Notes under the pieces: model-generated
What the model saw: the letters and a program-made list of their open reading frames with translations, nothing else
The model's database searches: none
What the model was told of the DNA's origin: nothing
Part shown: positions 45,468 to 55,887 of the stretch, piece by piece
Numbering within the stretch: position 1 is the stretch's first letter
Layout: the number at the start of each line of letters is the position of its first letter
From: Miscanthus floridulus
Taxonomy: Eukaryota; Streptophyta; Magnoliopsida; Poales; Poaceae
Direction of reading: 5' to 3'
DNA length: 64,000 nucleotides
NCBI RefSeq assembly: GCF_019320115.1
Contig: NC_089583.1
Coordinates: 83,097,928 to 83,161,927 of the forward strand
Program-made: the position numbers and the translations under genes

Positions 45468-45744
45468 ACGCCGGCATCTTCGCGACCAACTCGTTTTCAC
45501 TTCTAACTTCTTCACCCTTGCACCAATGTGCTAACCACCAGAATTTGCATCCGGCGCAATAGAAAATAGACATTCCATTTTCCCAAAAGCGCCGAATCCC
45601 GCCGAGCAGGCGGGATTCGGCGCTTTTGGGAAAATGGAATGTCTATTTTCTATTGCGCCGGATGCAAATTCTGGTGGTTAGCACATTGGTGCAAGGGTGA
45701 AGAAGTTAGAAGTGAAAACGAGTTGGTCGCGAAGATGCCGGCGT
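45468..45744. repeat. Perfect 136-bp inverted duplication with 5-nt spacer
   Basis: 45468-45603 and 45609-45744 are exact reverse complements, with GAGCA (45604-45608) between. Just outside the left arm, GGCGGGATT matches the start of the right arm, and a small CCCGCC...GGCGGG hairpin precedes it (45444-45465). No mismatch was found on base-by-base comparison. Confidence 0.95.
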
Positions 45745-46080
45745 CGGTCAACTGACCAGACGCTGGATCTGAATGCACCGGACACTGGAAAGCTGCGTCC
45801 AGTCAGGCTGACGTATGGTGACGCAGTAGCTGGAGTGTGACCGGACGCTGGCTGTGTCCGATCGCGTTCGACCGGACACGTCCAGGTCATGCTCGGGTGC
45901 TTACTGGAAACAACCGGACGCTGGGGGTTCAGCGTACGGTCAGTTGAGTGCTGCTGCGTCCTGGTCAAGTCAAGTGACCGTTGGAACCGGGACACGTGGC
46001 CGTCTATGAGCGACCGAACGCTGAGGTCCAGCGTCCAGTCAACACGACCGGAGCGTCCGGTCGGCCCGACCGTTGCCTAG
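45745..46080 (+). promoter_or_regulatory. GACCGG/CCGGTC half-site array in solo LTR D
   Basis: GACCAGACGCTGG, GACCGGACGCTGG, GACCGGACACGTCC and CGTCCGGTCGG units end about 35 bases before the TATA box. Confidence 0.6.
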
Positions 46081-46113
46081 TGAAGGGGTAACGGCTAGTT
46101 TAGCCCTTGGGGC

Positions 46114-46121
46114 TATAAATA
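46114..46121 (+). promoter_or_regulatory. TATA box of solo LTR D
   Basis: GGGGCTATAAATAGAAG. Placed like the TATA boxes of the A and B LTRs, just after the GACCGG array. Confidence 0.65.
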
Positions 46122-49100
46122 GAAGTGGCCTTCGGCCATGGCTGGTGTGGAGCACCTCAAGGGACTTAGTGTCCATGCTTGTGAGTGCTTGGGAGCCCTC
46201 CATCACACATATACTTGATAGTGATCATTCAATTGTGTGAGTGAGCGATTCTAGTGCGATTGCATCGTGAGGTTGCATCGAGTGGCACTAGGTGATCAAG
46301 TTGCAAGCCGATGGTGCTTGTTACTCTTGGAGGTTGCCACCTCCTAGACGGCTTGGTGGTGGTCTCCGTCGAAGCGCACAAGAAGCTTGTGTGACGCTTC
46401 GGAGAAGTGCTTGTGAGGGGCATTATGCTCGCCCCGCAGGAGCCGCGAAGAGCAACTCTAGTAAAGCGTGTCATTGAGCTACCCTCACTCAAGGGGTAGG
46501 TTCTTGCGGCGCCCGATGTGCGGGCTTAGCGGGTGATGCTAATTAGCCGCCGAACCACCAAGTGAGCGGTCGACACAACGGGGACTAGCGTGTTGGCAAA
46601 CATGTGAACCTCGGGAGAAAAATCATCGTGTCAACTTTGTTCTTCCCGTTGGTTTGCATCCCCATTACACAAGCTTGCAATTACTTTTATACATATTAAG
46701 CTTGTGTAGTTGCTCTTGTAATTAGATAGCTTGTGTAGCTTGCTAATTATCTTCTTGCTTGTGTAGCATAGAAGTAGCTCCTTTGCGTGGCTAATTTGGT
46801 TTTAGTAACCTTGTTAGTCACATTGCTTAGTTTGTGTAGCTAAGTATTTGCGCTCTCTAATTAGGCATTGGTTGCCTTGTTATTGAGCATTGCTAGTGAG
46901 CATCGTTAGCTTTGTGCTTTTGCTTACTAGCATGTGTAGGAGCTCCCTTGTCGCTTAAAGTACTAGTGGCCTAGGTTTGTGTAACCTTGCTCCTAGAATT
47001 GTTTAGGAGAGCTCTAGCTAGCCCGGCACCTTTGTTGCATAATTGTTATCTTTGCAAGGTGCTAGTGAACATATATAGTGGGGTATAGTCTTGGCTAGAC
47101 CGATAGTTTTAATTCCGTATTTGTATCGGTTAGCCGACGTGATTAGGTTTTAGAAAAGACTATTCACCCCCCTCTAGTCGCCATCTCAACCCTTCACTGT
47201 GTCCGGCTGCTCCTGGCCTGACATGGTCATGGTCGCCTATTCAGCAACCACCAAGGGCGTAGGTGCCACCACAGGCGCCGCCTGGACCGGCCAATGAGGC
47301 CGCGATGCTCCCGCCCAAAATAGGGGCAATGTCGGGCAGCACCAGCCGTCCTGTCTGAAGGGCAAGGCTCTTCTTGGGCGCCGGCCCCAGAGGGTGGCCC
47401 CGTTGCAAGAATCTACAAAAGAGGAAAAATCGTAAGATCAGAACAGAAAAATAAAGGGAACAACAAGGGGAGTCGATGACGTACTCTAACGCTTTTGGGC
47501 GGCGGGTACGTTTCGGGGATGAACCCCCAGACCCTTGCTTCAACTCATGCGGGCAGGACCATTTCGAGCCTGCCCCCTGCTCCGAGGTAGGGGGGCTCAT
47601 CTCCCTTGTCTCATAAGGCGCGGCACCAGAGCCACTTCCCTCCATCACCTCTCAGGGCGTGGCGTCAGAGCCACTCCCCTCCACCATCTCATGGGGCGCA
47701 ACACTAGAGCAGCTCCCCTCCATCACCTCTCAGGGCGTGGCGTCAAAGCCGCTCCCCTCCATCACCTCTCGGGGCATGGCGTCGGAGCCACCCCCACCAC
47801 TAGCACTGTGGGGACGGTCTCGGATCTGACCCCTCCCATCCACCGATCCTCCATCGGCACCTCGAGGGTAGCGATGGATCCATCGGCTCCCACCGGACTT
47901 AGGGGTGGGCCCAGCTCCACTGCTCCCACAGACTCGCTTCCCTCCACATGGAATGAAAAGGGTCCCTGCGTGGGCAACGAGTCCTCGTTCACTAGGTCAC
48001 CCCAATCCACGCCGGCTGCTTCCTCATTTGACTCATCAGTCATCATCATCGTCTTCACTGCTTGTCTCCTCTCCTCGATCTCGAGCTTGCTGCTTCCGCA
48101 TCGCCTTCTTCTTCGTAAGCTCCCGTGTCTTCTTGTCCCAACCAGCCGTGGCGTGGTTTGCTACCGCCCGAGCTAGGTCCTTCGGCAATGGAGCCTGAGC
48201 TATCCTTGAAGTGTAGTCCCCCTAGCTGGTCCCGCCATCCCAAGGTTAACATCAGGGGATCAGAAATTACAAGAGAAGAAAGGAGCAAAACTTACGAAGT
48301 TAACAAACCCCAGTTCTGGTCACATCGGGGGATGCCCCGACATCGGATACTCGAAGTGAAGGACCGCGCCAGTAGAGTCCTTCATGGGCTCCATTGCCTC
48401 CTTGATCCGTTGCACCACTTAGAGTAACAGAGCGCCTCGTCGACGAGCACCAGTCCCTTCAAACGACGCTTTGGGCACCATCTGATACAGGGGAAGTGCG
48501 CGGGCCATCAGTGGCACCACCCTCCTCGCATGGTAGGCGCCGATGATCCCCGACCCCTTCACGCCCCTCTGCTTCAGAGTCTGGATGGCGGCGAGAAGGC
48601 TATTGAGTTGCTTCTTCCCCTTTCCCGGGACGCCCCACCCCCATGACCCCGGGGCCTCCAAGATGTAGCGCCTGGTGAAAGCTGGCAAGGGGGCGGCAGC
48701 GTCGTTCTTGATATAAAACCATTACGATTGCCACCCCTTGTTGGAGGTGGACAAACACATTAGCGGGTACATCCTCCCTCGGTTGTTGCGGAGGTGGATG
48801 CTGGCGCACCCCACCGGCGCATGCAGCTCTTGCTGCTCGACCCGCTTCTTCACCAGATTAATGGCAAAGATATACCGCCACAGGTCAAAGTGGGGACCGA
48901 TCCCCAAGAACCCCTCACATAGGGCAACAAATGCTGCAATGTGCTGGATCCCATTGGGGGTAAGGTGCTGCAGTTCCACCTGATAATAGTCCAGCAATCC
49001 CCAGAAAAACGGATGGGCGGGCATGGCCAATCCCCGCTCATGGAAGTGAGCAAAAGACACGACATACCCTTCAGGCGGCTATGGCTCCTCCTCCTCACCG

Positions 49101-49835
49101 AGCAGTCGCCACTCCTCGGCGGTGGTCAACGGGCAAAGGAGGCCTCGGTGGACGAGGCCCTCCAGGCGCCGAAAGGGAGATGTTGGATTTGTACCCCAGG
49201 TCCATTGCGACAACAGGAGCAGCACGGAGAGGAAGGCAGCAACAAGTTTGACGGCAGTGGCAGCATGGGCACAGGAGGCTAGGGCGATTGGCGGCGAAGG
49301 TTTTAGACGCGAAGGCAAGGGGGTGAAATACGAAACCCTGGGGGCGAACACCGTGGTTTTATAGGGGCGACGGATGCGAGAAGGGCAACCGTCCGCCTCG
49401 ATCTCCAGGTCTACCACACACACCGTCACGTCATGTCATGGGACACATGCCCATGATCCCTATCTCTCCCACCAAAATCATGCCAAACGGTTCGCCTTCC
49501 CGAAGCGACTGGACTCTTTTCCCACAGAGGGGACGTGGACCAGAAAAATCTCTTCTCTAATCCGCCTGGGCCCATAACGACTGAGGGTCAGCCCAAACCA
49601 ACTCAATGGCCGCCCTAACGGAGGATGGGCCCATGAAAAACCAGAACTCAAAGACGCAAGCATCACCAGGGCCTTGATCCATAGTCAGGTCCTAGCCAGG
49701 TCAGCACTGAGTAAAATTCCTACGAACGGAATAACACGATTCCCATAAAAATATCCTGTCGACAAAAAACCAAGTTCTTTAGCCTTACCCGCGAAGGGTC
49801 CGATACTACCCCCCGGGTGACTCTACTCGAGTCAC

Positions 49836-50010
49836 CCGGGGGCTCAGGGGCTACACCCATCGGGTGCGCTTGTGCGCACCTCTGGCAAATTAACTCCGAT
49901 GAAATTGAAAACACCCCCGGACGAGCGCACCCTCTAGCAAATTAACTCCGACGAAATTGAAAACACCCCCGGACGATTCTGTCCGAATCACCCGGGGGCT
50001 CGGGGGCTAC
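49836..50010 (+). other. Duplicated polypurine-tract-like sequence before the 3' LTR of E
   Basis: CCCGGGGGCTCAGGGGCTAC (from 49836) and CCCGGGGGCTCGGGGGCTAC (49991-50010). The second abuts the LTR start at 50011. Between them is a direct repeat of AAATTAACTCCGA(T/C)GAAATTG with a 50-bp period. Confidence 0.75.
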
Positions 50011-51553
50011 TATCGGGGACCTAACACCAGGGTACCCTAGGAGATGGAACCAATAACCATCGAACATTAAAAACTTCTGGACAGACAAGGGCGCCGCTAC
50101 ATTCCTTGCCCGAATGACGGGAGTTTTGGGTCCGCCTCGCCCGACGCCTTTGGGCCAGACCCACCTCGCTCAAGGGCTAAGGGCTAGTCTCCGCCTCGCT
50201 CGATGCCTTTAGGGCCAGCTCCGCCTCGCCCGAGGGCTAAGGGATAGACTCTGCCTCGCCCGACCCCAGAGGGACGGGCTCGGTCTCACCCAAGGGATAA
50301 GGGCCAGCTCCGCCTCACCCGAAAGCTTAGGGATTGACTCCGCCTCGCCCGACCCCCGAGGGACAGGCTCGGTCTCGCCCAAGGAACGCCCATAGCACTG
50401 CTTCCTGCTCCGACCCCGTGACTCTGACCCATCGATCGGGGCTCACGGGAAGCCTGCTCACCGCTCTTCTCCGACCGGCGCACTAAGGGCCGACTGGAGC
50501 CATCCAACCGGGGGCTCCCCGTTCGGAGGGAACCAGAAGACGTGTAGAGAAAGGCAAGGCATGGCTCATAAGTTAAAACCACTATACCAGAGTCTATACC
50601 CTGCGCCCCGATAGGAAAGGTACTGCCAGGGAACGATGGGATGGATGCTTTAGACCCTTTCAGGCATAGTAGAGCCTGAATAGTGTTGTGGGCGCATGCT
50701 CTTCGCCCTATAGAGTTATGGGCGCCGGCTTCAGCCCTCGGGCACGGAACCCGACGTAAACATACGACAACCACTACGGTCCAGAAAAAGACTCGCGTCC
50801 TCCACAGATCATGGATGCGCTGTCACCACGTTATGGCCCTAAGAGAGCGGCACCCACTTCACGGCCCCTCGGGTCCACCAGATTGGAACACTCTCTTCGA
50901 CCTCCGAACGCCCTCTCCAATCGGAAGGCCTTGCCCCTAGCGCTACTTCAGACCCCGACCCCGCGTCCCTTCGACGGGAACTCATAGTAACCAGAAGGCG
51001 TGCGGAGCAAGGCTAGGGCAAGGCTCATAAGTCAAAACCACTGTACCAGGGTCCATACCCTGCGCGGGGCAGTACTCTGTAGCCATCCTAACATTCTATA
51101 GTGGCATCGACAGTATTGTAGGCACTTATCATCCTTTCGCACCCACCAGAATAGACTAAAAGGCTTGGTAGACGTGAACAACAAGGCGAGGTAGCGTACG
51201 CATCCAAGCCCTCTCACTTGTAAAGTCGTCCCCTTCATCTATAAAAGGGGATGCGCTTCCTCCAACAGACGGACCGACTCTGGACGAACACACGTCACAC
51301 ACAGTCAAGCTGCTATCAGGCTCTTGACATCCTTTCGACCCTTTCATCAGAGACTTGGGACCAGTCCCTCTTTCGACCGTTTGTACCCCCTACTACGAAC
51401 CATTTTTGGTGCTAATAACACGAGCAGCAACATACTGGACGTAGGGAACATTTAGCCCGAACCAGTATAAATCTTGTGTCCTTTAGCGCACCATCCAGGC
51501 TTAACGCGCATTACTATAAATTTACTCGCCGGTGCTTGTACGAAACACCGACA
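50011..51553 (+). repeat. 3' LTR of element E
   Basis: 1,543 bp. The start is TATCGGGG (TG mutated to TA); the end is ACACCGACA. It contains a CCTCGCCCGA minisatellite (50120-50400) and a TATA box at 51240-51246 (TCTATAAAAGGGG). It is the same family as the E2 LTR. Confidence 0.9.
51240..51246 (+). promoter_or_regulatory. TATA box of E 3' LTR
   Basis: CTTCATCTATAAAAGGGGAT, identical in context to 61121-61140 in E2. Confidence 0.65.
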
Positions 51554-51558
51554 AGACG

Positions 51559-51625
51559 TGACACCAAGATTTAAACCCTGATGGATAGTGTCCCAGCCCT
51601 ACCACTAGACTACAGGCTCTATCAC
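51559..51625 (-). repeat. tRNA-like head of a probable SINE
   Basis: The minus strand has an excellent A box, TAGTCTAGTGG (51612-51602), and a fair B box, GGTTTAAATCT (51577-51567), 35 bases apart. Element E inserted about 10 bases beyond the B box. The other part is at 34925-35173. Confidence 0.5.
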
Positions 51626-51753
51626 ATAAAACTATACTTGTGTAATCGCCGATTGAAATGCCACGAAGGACCCACCACTACTTAGGTTGGCGGAATATTG
51701 GGTACCCCTGTTTGAATTGGCATAACTTTTTGTGCCGGCTCATCTTATAAATA

Positions 51754-51798
<45 letters not shown>

Positions 51799-52322
51799 TT
51801 TATGTATAAACACAAATAAAGATAATATTAATATAAAGTTGTAGACAAAAAATATCTACAACTTTGTAGTTCAAGTCTTTTTATTTTAGATCATTTTGTC
51901 ACCTACAAAAACTGATACAATTTTATCTTAACACTATATCAATTATTTTAGTAAAAGATGGCTTTAAATAAAAATGTTGTGAACTAAAAGGTTGTAGATT
52001 TTATTGTTAGAAGCAACTTTTATACGAACTTTATGTTCATATGTGACTATTTTTGAGTTTTTTCGAAATTGGTATATTTATCATAATCTCCTTAATTGTT
52101 TAAGACATAACTTTAAACTAAGCTTAAGGAGCCGAGCTGAAAAGTCATTCAAAATCAAGTCATTTATATTAAAAACGAATTTAATCAGAGTTTTAAACAG
52201 GCCAGCTTAACGAGCTTTTGGTCCAGTTTTTTTTTTTTTTTGATAGACTTTTGGTCCAGTTTCTATAAGGTAACAAATGGGTCCACTTGCCTCTTTTCTC
52301 TGCAACATGCCACCTCGCCATA
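51626..52322. other. AT-rich sequence with (AT)n microsatellite and a hairpin
   Basis: The (AT)n run spans about 51759-51796. A perfect 11-bp stem AAAGTTGTAGA/TCTACAACTTT lies at about 51836-51868, the hairpin phrase seen in the foldback at 28750-29366. No gene. Confidence 0.6.
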
Positions 52323-52397
52323 GCGGGCCATAACGTGGATCACATCACGCAGAAGTTACTGGACCCACATGCAGACGCACATCCATTCTTGGCCATG
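52323..52397. repeat. Direct duplication upstream of GCP3, copy 1 (partner 52987-53060)
   Basis: GTGGATCACATCACGCAGAA and GGACCCACATGCAGACGCAC occur in both copies, about 664 bp apart. The right copy is about 210 bp from the GCP3 start codon, so part of its promoter may be duplicated. Confidence 0.85.
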
Positions 52398-52507
52398 TTC
52401 GCTTGAACTACTTGAGAAATACTTTTCAGCGAACGAACGGTGTTTTTCTCTCGCAACAAATTAGCATAAGCATTAACATAAAAAGATTCCTCGCCAGTCG
52501 CCATGCC
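52393..52507. mobile_element. MITE related to 34778-34880
   Basis: CCATGTTCGCTTGAAC at the left end, interior TTTTCAGCGAACGAAC and TCTCGCAACAAATTAGCAT. The right end is degraded. Confidence 0.5.
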
Positions 52508-53271
52508 CAAACACCTGAAAATGAAGGGAGAAACATCATCACAGACTCAAACGACGTCGAGCTAGTGCATATTTTTATACACCCTAGCTATTGCAACATA
52601 TTTAAAAAAAAAATCATTTCATATAACCTTGTATAGAGATAAAATTTATATAAATATGTTAGATATCTAAAAGATCTATGATTATGTAGTTTACAATATT
52701 TTTGTAAAGCCATCTTGGTGCCCAAATAATCAATTTAATATTCAGGTCTAAATACACATATAAACATTGCATCAACTTTTTATATATAAAAACAACTTCA
52801 GATGAAAAAGACATAAACTAAAAGATTGTAGATCTCTTTTTTGTCTACAACTTTCATATAAATGTTATATTTATACTCATCCTAGTTCATATATAAAAAG
52901 TTATGAGCTTTTAAGATGAGCTAGCAGAAAAATCCATCAATTCAAATATTTTGAAAAAAGAATTTAAATATAATAAAAAATTCTCTTCAGTGGGCCATAC
53001 TGTGGATCACATCACGCAGAACTTACCGGACCCACATGCAGACGCACGGCGATCTCAGCCATTATTTCAAAAAACGAGCCGCGGCCCACGCTCGTCTCGA
53101 GAAAGCTTGGACGTTGGATGGCATTATTACGACGAGCCAAGAGGGCTGTAACGATTATTTTTTTCCTCGTCAGAAGTCAGAACCAGCCACCGCGGTACCG
53201 CACCCGCAAAATTCCCCAAACCCCCGCACACAGTTGCTGGAACCCTAGCTCCACCCTCCCCGCCCGCACCA
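52508..53271. other. GCP3 upstream region
   Basis: AT-rich to 52980, then the duplicated 52987-53060 block and a GC-rich leader just before the start codon. No convincing TATA box is seen. Another AAGATTGTAGA...TCTACAACTTTC hairpin lies at 52820-52855. Confidence 0.45.
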
Positions 53272-55887
53272 ATGGACGACCAACAAACCCAGGATCTCGT
53301 CAAGGAGCTCGTCCACCGCCTCCTCTCCGCCGCCGAATCCGGCGGGGGCGGCGGCGGGCGCGACATGGGCGGCGCGCTGCGGTTCGCGCACCGGCTCCTC
53401 TCCAGCCGCCTCGCCCCCGCGGTCCTCCCTGACGAGCACTCGCTCGCGGAGTCCATCAAGCGCCGCCTCGCCGCCTCGGGCCGCCCCAACGATGCGCTCG
53501 CGTTCGCCGACCTCCACTCCAAGCTCTCCGTCCGTGCCCGCCCGGCGTCGCTGTGGCCGCTCCTCTACCTGCTCGACTCGCTCTCCTCGCAGCGCCGCGC
53601 CGCCGCCGCGGCTTCGTGCCTCCCGAACCTCCCCAGCGCCGCCCCGCCGCGGAATGCCACCTCGGGGACGGCGCCGGGCGCCGGTGGCAGGCCGGGATCG
53701 CGGGCGCACGGGGCGCCGTCGGGCGGCGTGATGCTGGTCTCCAAGGATCCGGACAACATCCGCGAGATCGCGCTGCGTGAGTACACCGAGCTGGTGATCG
53801 ACGAGACGGAGGTGTCGGAGGCCGCGCTTGTGCGGGACGTGCTGTACGCGTGCCAGGGCATCGACGGCCGCTACGTGCGCTACGACAAGGCCGTCGACGC
53901 CTACGATCTCCCAGACGGTGTCCGGGTGCCGCGATCCACGCGCACCCTCGTTCGCAAGCTGTGCGAGCTTGGCTGGCTGTTCCGCAAGGTGCGGGGCTTC
54001 ATTTCTGACAACATAAGCCGCTCGCCCTCAGATGCTGCCACTGAGGTGGGCACGGTTGCCCAGGCATTCTGTTCGGCGCTCCAGGAGGAGCTCTCTGATT
54101 ATTACAAGCTGCTGGCTGTTCTAGAATCGTACTCATTGAATCCAATTCCCACACCTGGATCTGATTCAGGTGTGTCCAGTAATTACCTTTCACTGCGCCG
54201 CCTTGCAGTGTGGCTTGCTGAGCCTGCAGTGAGAATGCGCCTAATGGCTGTTCTTGTGGATGGATGCCGGGGATTGAGGGGTGGCGCTATGGCTGGTGTG
54301 ATCCATGGGCACGCACAGCATGGAGATCCTATGTTTCAGGAGTTTATGGGCCGATTGCTGCGCCGGGTGTGCTCGCCATTGTTTGAGATGGTCAGGAGCT
54401 GGGTGCTAGAAGGGGAATTGGAGGATGTATTTGCAGAGTTCTTTATCGTTGGGCAGCCAGTGAAAGCGGAATCTTTGTGGCGGGAGGGCTACCTTATTCA
54501 ATCTGATATGCTTCCAGCTTTCATCTCTCCAGTGCTGGCACAACGGATTCTTAGAACTGGCAAGTCAATCAACTTCCTTAGAGTATGCTGTGATGATAGT
54601 GGCTGGGCTGATGCTGCTGCCGAGGCTGCTGCATATGTTGGCACCACGACGTCTCGGGGTGGCCTTGGTTATGGGGAGACTGATGCTTTGGAGGCATTGG
54701 TGGTTGAGGCAGCCAAGAGGATCGATCGGCATTTGATGGATGTTATTCATAAGCGGTACCGATTTAAGGACCACTGCCTTGCTATCAAGCGTTACTTGCT
54801 TCTTGGGCAGGGTGATTTTGTCCAGTATCTTATGGACGTTGTTGGCCCTGAGTTATCAGAGCCAGCAAATAGGATTAGCTCCTTCCAGTTGGCTGGCTTG
54901 CTTGAGACTGCAATCCGAGCATCCAATGCACAATATGATGACCGTGATATCTTGGACCGGATAAAGGTAAAGATGATGGATCATGGAGATGGTGATCGTG
55001 GCTGGGATGTCTTCTCTTTGGAGTATGATGCTAGGGTCCCCCTAGACACAGTGTTCACAGCTTCAGTTATGAAGATGTATCTCAAGGTCTTCAACTTCTT
55101 GTGGAAGCTCAAACGTGTAGATCACTCCCTTACTGGAGTGTGGAAGACAATGAAACCTAACTGCATTGTTTCTTCTCCATTTTACAAGGAAGGAACAAGC
55201 ATCAGAGCTCAGTTTGTTTCAGTTCTTCGTAAATGCCAAGTTCTGTTCAATGAGATGAATCACTTTGTGACCAATTTCCAATACTACATTATGTTTGAGG
55301 TCCTAGAGGTTTCGTGGGCTCGTTTCTCTGATGAAATGGACGCAGCAAAGGATTTGGATGACCTTCTCTTGGCGCACGATAAGTATCTCAACTCGATACT
55401 GGAGAAGGCCCTGCTTGGTGAACGTTCCCAAGGACTTTTGAGAAATCTGTTTGAATTGTTTGACATCATCTTACAGTTTCGGAGCCATGCTGATCGATGG
55501 TTTGAACGGATATATGAGTTGCAGCTAAGGTTAGATTATTGCTGAATCAGATATTGTGATTCCATCTTTACTTTAAAATCTCATCTCATTACTATTGTTT
55601 GATTTACTCCAAAGTTCCATTTTTACTGCAGGGGAAGGGGTAAACCAAAATCAAAATCTAAGGATACAAGTTCCTGGCTTGATGGTGGCAGAAAAGCCAT
55701 GATCCAACTAGCTGGAGAACTTTTCCGGAAAATGGGTGAAGACCTGGATAGCATCGCAAAAGATTATACAGCTTCTCTTGATGCTTTTATTACTCAGCTG
55801 CCCATGCAGCAGCATGTTGATCTGAAGTTCCTTCTCTTCCGCCTCGACTTCACTGAATATTACAGCCATATTTCGTCCAACAAATGA
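53272..55887 (+). CDS. GCP3: Gamma-tubulin complex component 3 (Spc98 family)
   Basis: Two exons: 53272-55529 and 55632-55887. The intron (55530-55631) has donor CTAAG|GTTAG and acceptor TTTTACTGCAG. Joined length is 2,514 nt, 837 residues, matching plant GCP3. It starts MDDQQTQDLVKELVHRLL. A GC-rich, alanine-rich N-terminal region (to about 150) precedes the GCP N-terminal domain (from about residue 165, with EIALREYTELVIDETEVSEA). The C-terminal GCP domain has FSLEYDARVPLDTVFTASVM (about 582-601) and VFNFLWKLKRVDHSLTGVWK, ending ...FTEYYSHISSNK. GCP3 with GCP2 forms the core of the gamma-tubulin complex, which nucleates microtubules at the nuclear surface and cortex. No disruption is visible; the gene is presumed functional. 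The phase-2 intron splits an Arg codon cleanly. Confidence 0.95.

Larger units (their letters stand above)
44637..47196 (+). mobile_element. Solo LTR D (copia, B family), TSD CTGTG
   Basis: 2,560 bp beginning TGAAAGGTCCTTG and ending CAACCCTTCA. Perfect 5-bp duplications CTGTG flank it at 44632-44636 and 47197-47201. No PBS-linked interior follows, so it is a solo LTR left by LTR-LTR recombination. Its ends and most of its body match B. A different segment (45396-45745), including a large inverted repeat, replaces the corresponding part of B. Confidence 0.93.
43200..49429 (-). pseudogene. Antisense gene of E (Transposase_28-like, coiled coil), split by solo LTR D
   Basis: Opposite to pol. 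The N-terminal half (49429-48419) reads PLTTAEEWRLLGEEEE, then FAHFHERGLAMPAHPFFWGLLDYYQVEL and PHFDLWRYIF, the signature of PF04195 (putative gypsy-type transposon protein), then GKGKKQLNSLLAAIQTLK. The centre (48288-47762) is acidic/serine-rich. After the insertion of D (44637-47196) come a 44490-44150 stretch with ALNQANGALCEII and a coiled-coil C-terminus (43659-43408, DVENVVTRLEKELAEVREIL; 43454-43200). Stops at about 49080, 48720 and elsewhere, and a likely intron near 44120. Tat elements are known to carry antisense ORFs here; their function is unknown. Frame order on the minus strand continues on both sides of D, so the gene existed before the insertion. Confidence 0.7.
35179..51553 (+). 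mobile_element. Gypsy element E (Tat lineage), TSD AGACG
   Basis: The LTR start TGTCGGGG at 35179 and the LTR end CCGACA at 51553 are flanked by perfect AGACG duplications (35174-35178 and 51554-51558). Order: truncated 5' LTR, protease end, RT-RNase H, a second archaeal-like RNase H, integrase, a long 3' region with internal duplications, an antisense gene, and a 3' LTR. The second RNase H and the antisense gene are marks of the Tat lineage (RIRE2/Retand/Grande type). The element has no PBS or gag and many stops, so it is non-autonomous. Solo LTR D is nested at 44637-47196. Confidence 0.9.

Noticed and set aside
53127..53709. Minus-strand frames over GCP3 exon 1
   Set aside because: Shadows of a GC-rich real exon; the plus strand encodes a clear GCP3 N-terminus.
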